Assembly (NCBI GenBank): GCA_035651755.1
Contig: DASRFA010000060.1
Span: 310,001-374,000 of the forward strand
Direction of reading: 5' to 3'
Length of the DNA stretch: 64,000 bases
From: DASRFA01 sp035651755
Lineage (GTDB): Bacteria > Desulfobacterota > Binatia > UBA12015
A program made the translations under genes and the position numbers. Shown one piece after another: positions 33,344-40,933 of this stretch. Below the pieces are notes generated by a model. That model made no database searches. It was not told where the DNA came from and saw only the letters and a program-made list of their open reading frames with translations. Each line of letters starts with the position of its first letter. Within the stretch, counting starts at the first letter, position 1.

Positions 33344-35422
33344 GTGAGCACGACCGCCGTCGCCGACGACAACCCCCTCCTTTCGGAGCGAGGGCTTCCG
33401 CAGTTCGATCGGATCCGCCCGGAGCACGTCGTGCCGGGCATGCGGTCGCTGCTCGCCGAGCTCTCGACCGAGCTCGAGCGCATCGAGGCCGGCGCCACGC
33501 CGACCTGGCAGGGCGCGGTCGCGCCCGTCGAGCGCCTGGGCGAGCGGCTCGGGCGCGCGTGGGGCGTCGTCGGCCACCTGATGGGTGTCAAGAACAGCGA
33601 CGACCTGCGCCGGGCGCACGACGAGATGCAGCCCGAGGTCGTCACGTTCTCGATGCGCCTCGGTCAGAGCCGACCGCTCTTCCGGGCGCTGAAGGGCCTC
33701 CGGGAAGGCCCCGTTTTTGGCGAGCTCGACGCTGCGCAGCGGCGCATCGTCGACACGCTCATCCGCGACGCCGAGCTTTCCGGCGTGGGCCTCGAGGGCG
33801 CAGCCCAGGAGCGCTTCAACGCGATCCAGACCGAGCTCGCCGAGTGCTCGACCCGGTTCACGAACAACGTCCTCGACGCGACCAAGGCGTTCGCGCTCAC
33901 GCTGACGGCGGCCGACGAGGTCGCCGGCCTGCCGACGAGCCTGCTGGAGCTCGCGGCGCAGTCGGCGCGCCAGGCGGGCCACGCCGACGCGACCGCCGAG
34001 GCCGGCCCGTGGCGCATCACGCTCGACGCCCCGAGCTACGGCCCGTTCCTCCAGCACTCGCGCCGCCGCGACCTGCGTGAGCGCCTCTACCGCGCGTTCG
34101 TGACGCGCGCCGCCGGCGGCGACCACGACAATCGCGAGCTCGTGCGCCGGATCCTCCGGCTTCGGCGCGAGGAGGCGAGCATCCTCGGCTTCCCGAGCTA
34201 CGCCGAGCTCAGCCTCGCTTCCAAGATGGCGCCCGACGTGGCGACGGTCGAGCGCATGCTCGAGGAGCTGCGCGCCGCTGCCTGGGATCCCGCGCACCGC
34301 GACCTCGCCGACCTCGTCGCGCTCGCCCGCTCTGACGGCGCCCCAGAGGCGGACGGGCTCTCGCCCTGGGACGTCGCCTTCTGGGCGGAGCGCCTGCGCG
34401 AGCGCCGCTTCCGGTACAGCGACGAAGAGCTGCGCCCGTACTTTCCGCTCGCGCGCGTCCTCGATGGGCTCTTCGCGCTCGTCGGGCGTCTCTTCGGCGT
34501 GACGGTCGAGGCCGCGGACGGCGAGGCCCCGATCTGGCACGACGACGTCCGCTTCTTCCGGATCCGCGACGAGTCGGGCGCGGAGATCGCGGCGTTCTAT
34601 CTCGATCCGTACAGCCGCCCGGCCGAGAAGCGCGGCGGCGCGTGGATGGACGAGTGCATCGGGCGCGCGCCCGGGCGGCGACCGGTCGCCTACCTCGTGT
34701 GCAACCAGGTGCCGCCGGTCGCGGGGAAGCCGTCGCTCATGACGTTCTCCGAGGTCGAGACGCTCTTCCACGAGTTCGGCCACGGCCTCCAGCACATGCT
34801 CACGCGCGTCGACTACCCTCTCGCCGCCGGCATCCGGAACGTCGAGTGGGACGCCGTCGAGCTGCCGAGCCAGTTCATGGAGAACTGGTGCTACCACCGA
34901 CAAACGCTCGCTGGCGTGAGCGGACACTTCGAGACGCGCGCGCCTCTGCCCGACGACCTCTTCGAGAAGATCCGCGCCGCCCGCACCTTCCGCTCGGGGT
35001 CGGACATGCTGCGCCAGCTCTACTTCGCGTTCACCGACCTCGCCCTGCACCACGGCTACGATCCCGACGGGCCCGAGTCGCCGTACGACGTGCAGCGCCG
35101 GATCGCCGTCCGGACGACCACGCTTCCGCTCCTGCCCGAGGACGCGATGCTGTGCAGCTTCACGCACGTCTTCGCGGGCGGGTACGCAGCCGGCTACTAC
35201 AGCTACAAGTGGGCGGAGGTGCTGAGCGCGGACGCGTTCGCGGCCTTCGAGGAAGCCGGCCTCGACGACGACGCCGCGATCGCGGCGACCGGCCGGCGCT
35301 ATCGCGACACCGTGCTCGCGCTCGGGGGGAGCCGTCATCCGCTCGAGGTCTTCAAGGAGTTCCGCGGCCGCGCGCCGACGACCGACGCGCTCCTGCGGCA
35401 CGCCGGCCTCCTCGCTGCTTGA
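33344..35422 (+). CDS. prlC: M3-family oligopeptidase (oligopeptidase A-like)
   Basis: 692-residue zinc metallopeptidase with the HEFGH motif at residues 476-480 (LFHEFGHGLQHML) and the third zinc ligand in the downstream helix (NVEWDAVELPSQFMENW, Glu). Length and the C-terminal segment FAGGYAAGYYSYKWAEVLS fit cytosolic oligopeptidase A / PrlC, which degrades short peptides including cleaved signal peptides. GTG start at 33344, 52 bases after the cold-shock gene. Confidence 0.92.
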   Translation: MSTTAVADDNPLLSERGLPQFDRIRPEHVVPGMRSLLAELSTELERIEAGATPTWQGAVAPVERLGERLGRAWGVVGHLMGVKNSDDLRRAHDEMQPEVVTFSMRLGQSRPLFRALKGLREGPVFGELDAAQRRIVDTLIRDAELSGVGLEGAAQERFNAIQTELAECSTRFTNNVLDATKAFALTLTAADEVAGLPTSLLELAAQSARQAGHADATAEAGPWRITLDAPSYGPFLQHSRRRDLRERLYRAFVTRAAGGDHDNRELVRRILRLRREEASILGFPSYAELSLASKMAPDVATVERMLEELRAAAWDPAHRDLADLVALARSDGAPEADGLSPWDVAFWAERLRERRFRYSDEELRPYFPLARVLDGLFALVGRLFGVTVEAADGEAPIWHDDVRFFRIRDESGAEIAAFYLDPYSRPAEKRGGAWMDECIGRAPGRRPVAYLVCNQVPPVAGKPSLMTFSEVETLFHEFGHGLQHMLTRVDYPLAAGIRNVEWDAVELPSQFMENWCYHRQTLAGVSGHFETRAPLPDDLFEKIRAARTFRSGSDMLRQLYFAFTDLALHHGYDPDGPESPYDVQRRIAVRTTTLPLLPEDAMLCSFTHVFAGGYAAGYYSYKWAEVLSADAFAAFEEAGLDDDAAIAATGRRYRDTVLALGGSRHPLEVFKEFRGRAPTTDALLRHAGLLAA

Positions 35423-35719
35423 CGGTCGCGCCGCCGCCGCCTTCCGCGGCGCGCGCGCGCGGGCGGCGAGCGCGTTTCGCGGCGGGGTGAATGCCCCCGC
35501 GCGCCTGGCATCTCTGCCAGGGTGGCCGGGCGGAGCGGCAACATTTCGCCGCTCTCGTCAGGAGTTTGACTGGCTCCGGAACGACGCGGGACGGCGACGG
35601 CCGTGACGCCGCCCGCCCCTCGCGTCGCGCCTGCGCTTTTTCCGGGGGTGGCCGCGGCAGAACCGCGCACGACTGCTGGCACGCGCGCTGCTCCAGGGTC
35701 GCGGCGGGGCTGTTGGAAG
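35423..35719. other. Gap with a hairpin between oligopeptidase and histidine kinase genes
   Basis: 297 bases without a convincing gene. A perfect hairpin CCTGGCA-TCTC-TGCCAGG (35504-35521) lies ~80 bases past the oligopeptidase stop and could end its transcript or be part of a leader. A GTG at 35603 could extend the following kinase N-terminally by 39 low-complexity residues. Confidence 0.4.
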
Positions 35720-37279
35720 ATGGGAGCGATCCATTCCACGGCGAGCGTTCAGCCGCGAACGCGCCGTGATGCGACGGACGAAGCGGCGAGCCAGCCGATG
35801 GCGGTCCTGCGGGACGGCCGCGTCGTCTTCGTCAACGGCGCCGCGGAGGCATTCCTCGGGCGCAAGGTCGGCGAGGTGCTGTCCGCGATCGGCGCCCACG
35901 ACGCCGGACCGGGCGACGTCTTCGAGGTCGAGGTCGCGCAGCGGACCGGCCGGCGGCGGATCGTCGAGATCCGCCTTCGCGACGCGTTCTGGGACGGAGC
36001 GCCGGCGCGCCTCGCGGTCCTGAGCGACGTCACGCACCAGCGCCGGCGCGCCGCGGGCGGCGACGTCGAGCTGAAGAGCGCGCTCGCGCACGCCGCCGCC
36101 GAGCTGAACGGCGAGGCCGATCCGACGAGCATCCTGGAGCGGTCGTGCCGGCTCGCGAGCGAGCTGCTCGCGTGCCGTGTGGCGCGGGCCTACCTCTGGC
36201 GCGCCGACGAGGACGCGTTCGTTCCGGGCGCGGGGGACGGCGATCCGCCGTTCGAGGCGGCCGAGCTCCAGACCGGGCGGCTTCCGCGCTGGCGGATCGC
36301 GGGCCTCCTCGGGCTCCTCGACGCGGACGACGTCGTGGCGGTCACGAGCGGCAGCGCCCCGGATCCCGCGGTCGAGCGCCTGCTCGCGTCGCTCGGCTGC
36401 GACGTCGCGGATTTCGCGGTCCTGCGCGACGACGGCCGGATCGTCGGTTTTCTGGTCGCGGGCGGCAGCCGCGGCTGCCGGCCGCTGCCCGCCCGGGCCG
36501 CTGGGATCGCCCGCGGCCTCGCGCGGATCGCGTCGCGCGCGCTCGGGAAGGCCCTTCGGATCGCGGAGGGCGAGGTGCTCCACCGCGCGCGCGGCGAGTT
36601 CGTCGCGACCATGTCGCACGAGCTGCGGGCGCCGCTGCACGTGATCTGCGGCTTCCAGTCGCTGCTCCTCGAAGGCGACTTCGGCCCGCTCACGGCGGAG
36701 CAGGAGGACGCGCTCAAGCGGATCGGAAAGAGCGCGGGGCAGCTCCTCGAACTGATCGACAACACGCTCAACCTGAACCGGATCGAGGCCGGGCGGCTCG
36801 GCGTGGAGCTGCGGGAGGTGTCGGCGCGCGACGTTCTGGTCGAGCTCGAGCTCGAGACCCGGGACCGCCGTGCGACGTCGACCGTCGAGTCCGTCTGGAA
36901 CGTCCCCGACGACCTGCCGGTCGTCCGGACGGACGTGCAGAAGGTGAAGCTCGCCCTCCGCAACCTGATCGGCAACGCGCTCAAGTACACCGACGCGGGT
37001 CGCATCGCGGTCGCGGCGCGTGCGACCGGCGATGGCGTGGAGTTCTCGGTCGCGGACACCGGCATCGGCATCGCGCCGGCCGCGCTCCGCACCATCTTCG
37101 AGCCGTTCCGCCAGGTGCGCGACGGCTCGTCGACCGATCGCGGAGGGGTCGGGCTCGGGCTCCACATCGTGCAGCGGATGGTCGACATGATCGGGGGACG
37201 GGTACGGGTCGAGAGCCGATTCGGGGTCGGCTCGACGTTCTACGTGTGGATCCCGATCGCGCCCCCCGCCGCCGCCTGA
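35720..37279 (+). CDS. PAS/GAF sensor histidine kinase (soluble)
   Basis: 519 residues, no membrane segment. N-terminal PAS-like domain (~25-110: MAVLRDGRVVFVNGAAEAFL), GAF-like domain (~125-285), HisKA with phospho-acceptor His300 (ATMSHELRAPLH), and HATPase_c with N-box NLIGNALKYT, DTGIGIA, FEPF and GVGLGLHIV. It autophosphorylates and should pass phosphate to an unlinked regulator; no receiver gene is adjacent. ATG 35720 was chosen; GTG 35603 and ATG 35798 are alternatives with no decisive ribosome site. Confidence 0.87.
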   Translation: MGAIHSTASVQPRTRRDATDEAASQPMAVLRDGRVVFVNGAAEAFLGRKVGEVLSAIGAHDAGPGDVFEVEVAQRTGRRRIVEIRLRDAFWDGAPARLAVLSDVTHQRRRAAGGDVELKSALAHAAAELNGEADPTSILERSCRLASELLACRVARAYLWRADEDAFVPGAGDGDPPFEAAELQTGRLPRWRIAGLLGLLDADDVVAVTSGSAPDPAVERLLASLGCDVADFAVLRDDGRIVGFLVAGGSRGCRPLPARAAGIARGLARIASRALGKALRIAEGEVLHRARGEFVATMSHELRAPLHVICGFQSLLLEGDFGPLTAEQEDALKRIGKSAGQLLELIDNTLNLNRIEAGRLGVELREVSARDVLVELELETRDRRATSTVESVWNVPDDLPVVRTDVQKVKLALRNLIGNALKYTDAGRIAVAARATGDGVEFSVADTGIGIAPAALRTIFEPFRQVRDGSSTDRGGVGLGLHIVQRMVDMIGGRVRVESRFGVGSTFYVWIPIAPPAAA

Positions 37280-37373
37280 CCGCGCCGCGGCCGCGCCGGC
37301 GACTCGGCCGGCCGCGCTCGCTTCGACTGCGCGCACGGCGTAACCGGGACCCGGAGGGAAGGGGTCTCGGACA

Positions 37374-37874
37374 ATGGAAGACGTCCGGGTGCGGGACGCC
37401 GGCGCCGCCGATCTGCCGCGCCTCACCGACATCTACAACCACTACGTCCGCGAGACGGCCATCACCTTCGACATCGAGGAGGCCACCCTGGCCGGCCGCC
37501 GGCGATGGCTCGAGGAGCACGCGGGCGGCGGCCGCCACCAGCTCGTCGTCGCGGAGCTCGCCGGGCAGGTCGTCGGGTACGCCGGCACGGGTCCGTTCCG
37601 CTCGAAGCGCGCCTACGAGACGAGCGTCGAGATGTCGATCTACCTCGCTCCCGAGGCGACCGGGCGCAGGATCGGCACGGCCCTCTACCGTGAGCTCCTG
37701 CCGCGGCTCGCGCGCGTGGACGTCCATCGGGCGCTCGCCGGCATCACGGTCCCGAACCCGGCGAGCGTCGCCCTCCACGAGCGCTTCGGCTTCCGCGAGG
37801 TCGCCCGGTTCAGCGAAAACGGGCGGAAATTCGGCCGCTACTGGGACGTCGTCTGGCTCGAGAAGCCGATTTGA
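37374..37874 (+). CDS. GNAT N-acetyltransferase, phosphinothricin-acetyltransferase-like
   Basis: 166-residue GNAT. IYNHYVRETAITFD near residues 20-33 and the acetyl-CoA loop ATGRRIGTALY near 100 match the PAT/Bar/YncA subgroup, which N-acetylates phosphinothricin, methionine sulfoximine/sulfone or related amino acids. A strong GGAGGGAAGGGG tract lies upstream of ATG 37374. Sandwiched between two histidine kinase genes on the same strand. The real substrate is unknown. Confidence 0.87.
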   Translation: MEDVRVRDAGAADLPRLTDIYNHYVRETAITFDIEEATLAGRRRWLEEHAGGGRHQLVVAELAGQVVGYAGTGPFRSKRAYETSVEMSIYLAPEATGRRIGTALYRELLPRLARVDVHRALAGITVPNPASVALHERFGFREVARFSENGRKFGRYWDVVWLEKPI

Positions 37875-37929
37875 GCGGCCGCGGCCGCGCTTGGGCGCGG
37901 CGCGTCGAGCGCGCTAGAACAGCCCGGCC

Positions 37930-39450
37930 ATGTCGCGCCCCCCGACCGATCCGAGCGACGCCGCCGCGCTCCTCCTCCAGATCGCGGTCCCGGGGATCCT
38001 CGTGCGCGAGGGCCGGATCGCGTGCGCGAACGACGCGGCGGTCGCGCTCCTCGATCGGAACTTCGCGAGCGACGTCGTCGGTCGCGACTTCGGCGACCTC
38101 TTCGCGGACGACGCGCCCCACCTGATCGCCGCCCGCATGCGCGCGGGGGCGGCGGGAATGCAGGCGCCGCGGCCGATCCCGGCCCTGGTGCGACGCCCGA
38201 GCGGCGAGACGATCGCCGTCGACCTGTCGCTGACCGCGATCGAGGACGCGGCCGGCGCGGCCGTGCTCGCGCTCTTTCCGCGCAGCGGCTGGCTCGGCGA
38301 GCGGATCCGGCTCCTCGACCTCCTCGACGGCCGGATGCGGGACATCGTCGACGCGGTCGAGGAGTACGTCGTCGTCCAGGACCTGCAGGGGCGCATCCTG
38401 CTCGCGAACCGGGCGGTCCAGGAGCTCCTCGGCCGCGCCGAGAGCGACGTCCGCGGGCGGAGCCTCCTCGACTTCATGCCGCCCGGCGAGCATGCCGCGG
38501 TGCTCGAGCGAGCGGCGAGCCGCCTCACCGGCAGCACGTCGGCCTACACGTACGAGACGACGGTGCTCGCGTCGAGCGGCGAGCCCCTCGCGGTCAGGGT
38601 CACCTCCGCCCCGATCGTGAGCGAGGGAAGGCCGCTCGGCGTCTTCGTCGTCGGGCGGCCGGCCGACGACCGCCTGCGCAACGCGCTCCACCTGCAGGAG
38701 GAGCGCGACGCCGCCCGCGAGGCGAGCCGCCTGAAGAGCGAGTTCCTCGCGAAGATGAGCCACGAGGTCCGGACGCCGATCAACGTGATCTTCGGGATGA
38801 GCGAGATGGCACTCGACGGCGACCTCTCGGCCGAGACGCGGGAGCTCGTCGACCGCATGCGGAGCGCGGCCTCGAGCCTCCTCGGCCTGATCGACGCGAT
38901 CCTCGACCTTTCGCGCATCGAGGCCGGTCGGCTCGAGCTCGAGCCGCGGCCGTTCCGCTTGCGGCCCGCCGTGCGCGCGGCGCTCGAGCCGCTCGAGTTC
39001 CTCGCGAGGCGGCAGCGCGTCGAGCTCGATTGCTGGATCGCTTCGGACGTGCCGGACGAGCTCGTCGGCGACCCCGACCGCCTCCGCCAGGTGGTGGTGA
39101 ACCTGGTCGCGAACGGCATCAAGTTCACGCCCGCCGGCCGGGTCGCCCTCGACGTGACGACGGCGTCCACCCCGACGCCGGGCGCGGCGCACCTGCTCTT
39201 CGCCGTCCGCGATACCGGGATCGGCATCGCGCGCGACGAGCGGGCGCGGGTCTTCGAGCCGTTTCGCCACGGCGACGGCCGGGACGAGCTCGGACGGCGC
39301 GGCGCGGGGCTCGGGCTCGCGATCGCGCGCGAGCTGGTCGGCCTCATGGGCGGCCGGATCTGGGTCGAGAGCGAGCTCGGCCGCGGGAGCACCTTCTACT
39401 TCACCGCGACCTTCGCGGCCGGCGACGGGGCGACCGCCCGCGCGACCTGA
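37930..39450 (+). CDS. Tandem-PAS sensor histidine kinase (soluble)
   Basis: 506 residues, no membrane segment. First PAS-like domain ~10-115, second PAS ~135-250 (VQDLQGRILLANRAVQELLG), then HisKA with His278 (KMSHEVRTPINVIFGM) and HATPase_c with NLVANGIKFT, DTGIGIA, FEPF and GAGLGLAIA. It resembles the kinase core of hybrid kinases but has no receiver domain. The partner regulator is unknown. Similar in design to the kinase 0.65 kb upstream, but with PAS-PAS rather than PAS-GAF input. Confidence 0.88.
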   Translation: MSRPPTDPSDAAALLLQIAVPGILVREGRIACANDAAVALLDRNFASDVVGRDFGDLFADDAPHLIAARMRAGAAGMQAPRPIPALVRRPSGETIAVDLSLTAIEDAAGAAVLALFPRSGWLGERIRLLDLLDGRMRDIVDAVEEYVVVQDLQGRILLANRAVQELLGRAESDVRGRSLLDFMPPGEHAAVLERAASRLTGSTSAYTYETTVLASSGEPLAVRVTSAPIVSEGRPLGVFVVGRPADDRLRNALHLQEERDAAREASRLKSEFLAKMSHEVRTPINVIFGMSEMALDGDLSAETRELVDRMRSAASSLLGLIDAILDLSRIEAGRLELEPRPFRLRPAVRAALEPLEFLARRQRVELDCWIASDVPDELVGDPDRLRQVVVNLVANGIKFTPAGRVALDVTTASTPTPGAAHLLFAVRDTGIGIARDERARVFEPFRHGDGRDELGRRGAGLGLAIARELVGLMGGRIWVESELGRGSTFYFTATFAAGDGATARAT

Positions 39451-39469
39451 CGCGCGCGACCGACGCGCG

Positions 39470-39826
39470 CTACTTGACGCGCGATCCCGGCGCGATCGGC
39501 GACGCCGGCTGGACGATCGCGAGGCCCGTCTCGTCGCTGGCGGCGAGCAGCATGCCGCGGCTCTCGACCCCGCGCAGCTTCGCCGGCTTCAGGTTCGCGA
39601 CGACGACGACCTGCTTGCCGACGAGGTCCTCGGGCGCGTACACGGCGCGGATGCCGGCGACGAGCTGGCGCTCCTCGGCCTCGCCGACGTCGACCGACAG
39701 GACGACGAGGCGGTCGGCATTGGGATGCGGCTCGGCACGCCGGATCGTCCCGATCTTCAGGTGGATGCGCAGGAAATCGTCGATCGTGATCTCGGGGATG
39801 GCATCGGCGGGCGTCGTGTCGCTCAA
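39470..39826 (-). CDS. tRNA-binding domain protein (MetRS C-terminal / CsaA-like)
   Basis: 118-residue OB-fold protein: IRRAEPHPNADRLVVLSVDV, NLKPAKLRGVESRGMLLAAS and a GSRVK end are the EMAP-II/Trbp111 tRNA-binding motif. Such modules occur at the C-terminus of methionyl-tRNA synthetase or as free proteins (CsaA, Trbp111). TTG start at 39826 with GGAGG 7 bases upstream. No metG is adjacent, so here it is free-standing. Same strand as, and just downstream of, the ccmEFH block. Confidence 0.88.
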   Translation of the reverse strand: MSDTTPADAIPEITIDDFLRIHLKIGTIRRAEPHPNADRLVVLSVDVGEAEERQLVAGIRAVYAPEDLVGKQVVVVANLKPAKLRGVESRGMLLAASDETGLAIVQPASPIAPGSRVK

Positions 39827-39853
39827 GGAAGTTCCTCCGTCCGAAGCGCGGGC

Positions 39854-40393
39854 TCAGGCGCGCCGGCGCCGCCGCTCGCCGGCCGCGAGCGCCCGGCCGC
39901 ACGCGCCGCAGAAGCTCGCCGCACCGGGGTTCTTGCGGCCGCAGGCCGGGCAGAAGCGCGGGCGACCGGTCGCCGCGCCGCTCTCGGAGCCGTCCGCGGG
40001 CCCGCTCCGGATCGCGTGCAGCGCCCGGGCGCGGCGATCGCGAGCGGCGTGCGCTTCGGCAGCGGGCTCGCGCGCGCCGGCTGCCGGCGCGCCGCTCTCC
40101 GAGCCCGCAGCGCGGGCGGCCTCGACGTCGGAGATCGCGGCGAGGGCGCGCGCCTCGAGCTCGGCGCGCTGTGCGCGGTAGTCCTCGTCGGAGGTCTTTC
40201 CGACCTGGTGATCGAACTCCGCCTCCTTGAGCGCCGCCAGGAGCGCGTCGCGGCGCCGCTCCGGCTCGCTCGGGCCGCCGTCGCCCGCCGCGGCTCCGGG
40301 CTCCTCGGTCGCCTCTCGTCCCGAGAGCATCGGCCACGCCACGAAGAAGGCGACGGCGACGACGATCGCGAGACCGAGCGCGGTGATCAGCAT
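39854..40393 (-). CDS. CcmI-like membrane protein with C-terminal zinc ribbon
   Basis: 179 residues. An N-terminal transmembrane helix (3-22), then a helical region with RRDALLAALKEAEFDHQVGKTSDEDYRAQ typical of the CcmI N-terminus (apocytochrome c chaperone of System I), an Ala-rich linker, and a four-cysteine zinc ribbon (Cys148, Cys151, Cys162, Cys165; FCPACGRKN ... FCGACGRAL). The TPR part of CcmI is absent. It starts 7 bases after ccmH. The role in apocytochrome delivery is inferred from position and the N-terminal motif; the zinc ribbon is not part of classical CcmI. Confidence 0.7.
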   Translation of the reverse strand: MLITALGLAIVVAVAFFVAWPMLSGREATEEPGAAAGDGGPSEPERRRDALLAALKEAEFDHQVGKTSDEDYRAQRAELEARALAAISDVEAARAAGSESGAPAAGAREPAAEAHAARDRRARALHAIRSGPADGSESGAATGRPRFCPACGRKNPGAASFCGACGRALAAGERRRRRA

Positions 40394-40400
40394 GGGGCGG

Positions 40401-40895
40401 TCAGGAGCGGCGCTCGAAGTCTTCGAGCGCGGAGTCGAGCCGGGCGCGGAGCGCGGGATCGGTGACCGGCGCCGGTCCGGCGGCGGTGCTCTCGGCCGCC
40501 GCGCCGGGCGTCGTCCGCCGCCAGCGCGCGAGCGCGAGCGCGACGATGACCCCGCCGACCGCGATCGCGGCGAACGGGACGGTCCAGGCGGCGAGGTTGA
40601 AGCCGGTCGCCGTCGGCGACGAGAGGATCTTCTCGCCGTACTTCGTCTGGAAGTACGACAGGATGTCCGAGCGCGACCTTCCGCTCGCGATCTGCTGGGC
40701 GATCTCCTCCTTGAGCGGGATCCCCGAGCTGCAGTTCAGGTGATTGCAGGCGTGCACCGTGAGGCCGCAGCCACACTGGCACGTGAGGTCGGTCTCGATC
40801 TGCGTCTGGGTCGCGTCGTCCGCCGCGCGCGCTGCATGGGGCCGTCCGACGAGGAGCGCGACCGCCATCGCGAGCGCCGCGAGCGCCGCTCCCAT
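40401..40895 (-). CDS. ccmH: CcmH-type thiol oxidoreductase with C-x-C-x-C motif
   Basis: 164 residues. Signal peptide to ~24 (RPHAARA|ADD), a three-helix CcmH domain and a C-terminal membrane helix (~95-120). The active-site region reads LTCQCGCGLTVHACNHLNC (Cys39, 41, 43, 50, 55) instead of the classical LRCxxCQ. GRSRSDILSYFQTKYGEKIL is the conserved helix-3 segment. CcmH keeps apocytochrome CxxCH thiols reduced. ATG 40895 with GGGAAGAG upstream was preferred; GTG 40937, overlapping the ccmF stop as GTGA, would add 14 residues. Confidence 0.85.
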   Translation of the reverse strand: MGAALAALAMAVALLVGRPHAARAADDATQTQIETDLTCQCGCGLTVHACNHLNCSSGIPLKEEIAQQIASGRSRSDILSYFQTKYGEKILSSPTATGFNLAAWTVPFAAIAVGGVIVALALARWRRTTPGAAAESTAAGPAPVTDPALRARLDSALEDFERRS

Positions 40896-40933
40896 GCGCT
40901 CTTCCCGCCTCGTCCGCCGCTCGCCGACTCCCG

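Noticed and set aside
35491..35769. 92-codon plus-strand ORF before the first PAS/GAF kinase
   Set aside because: Cys/Arg-rich, no motif, overlaps the kinase start region.
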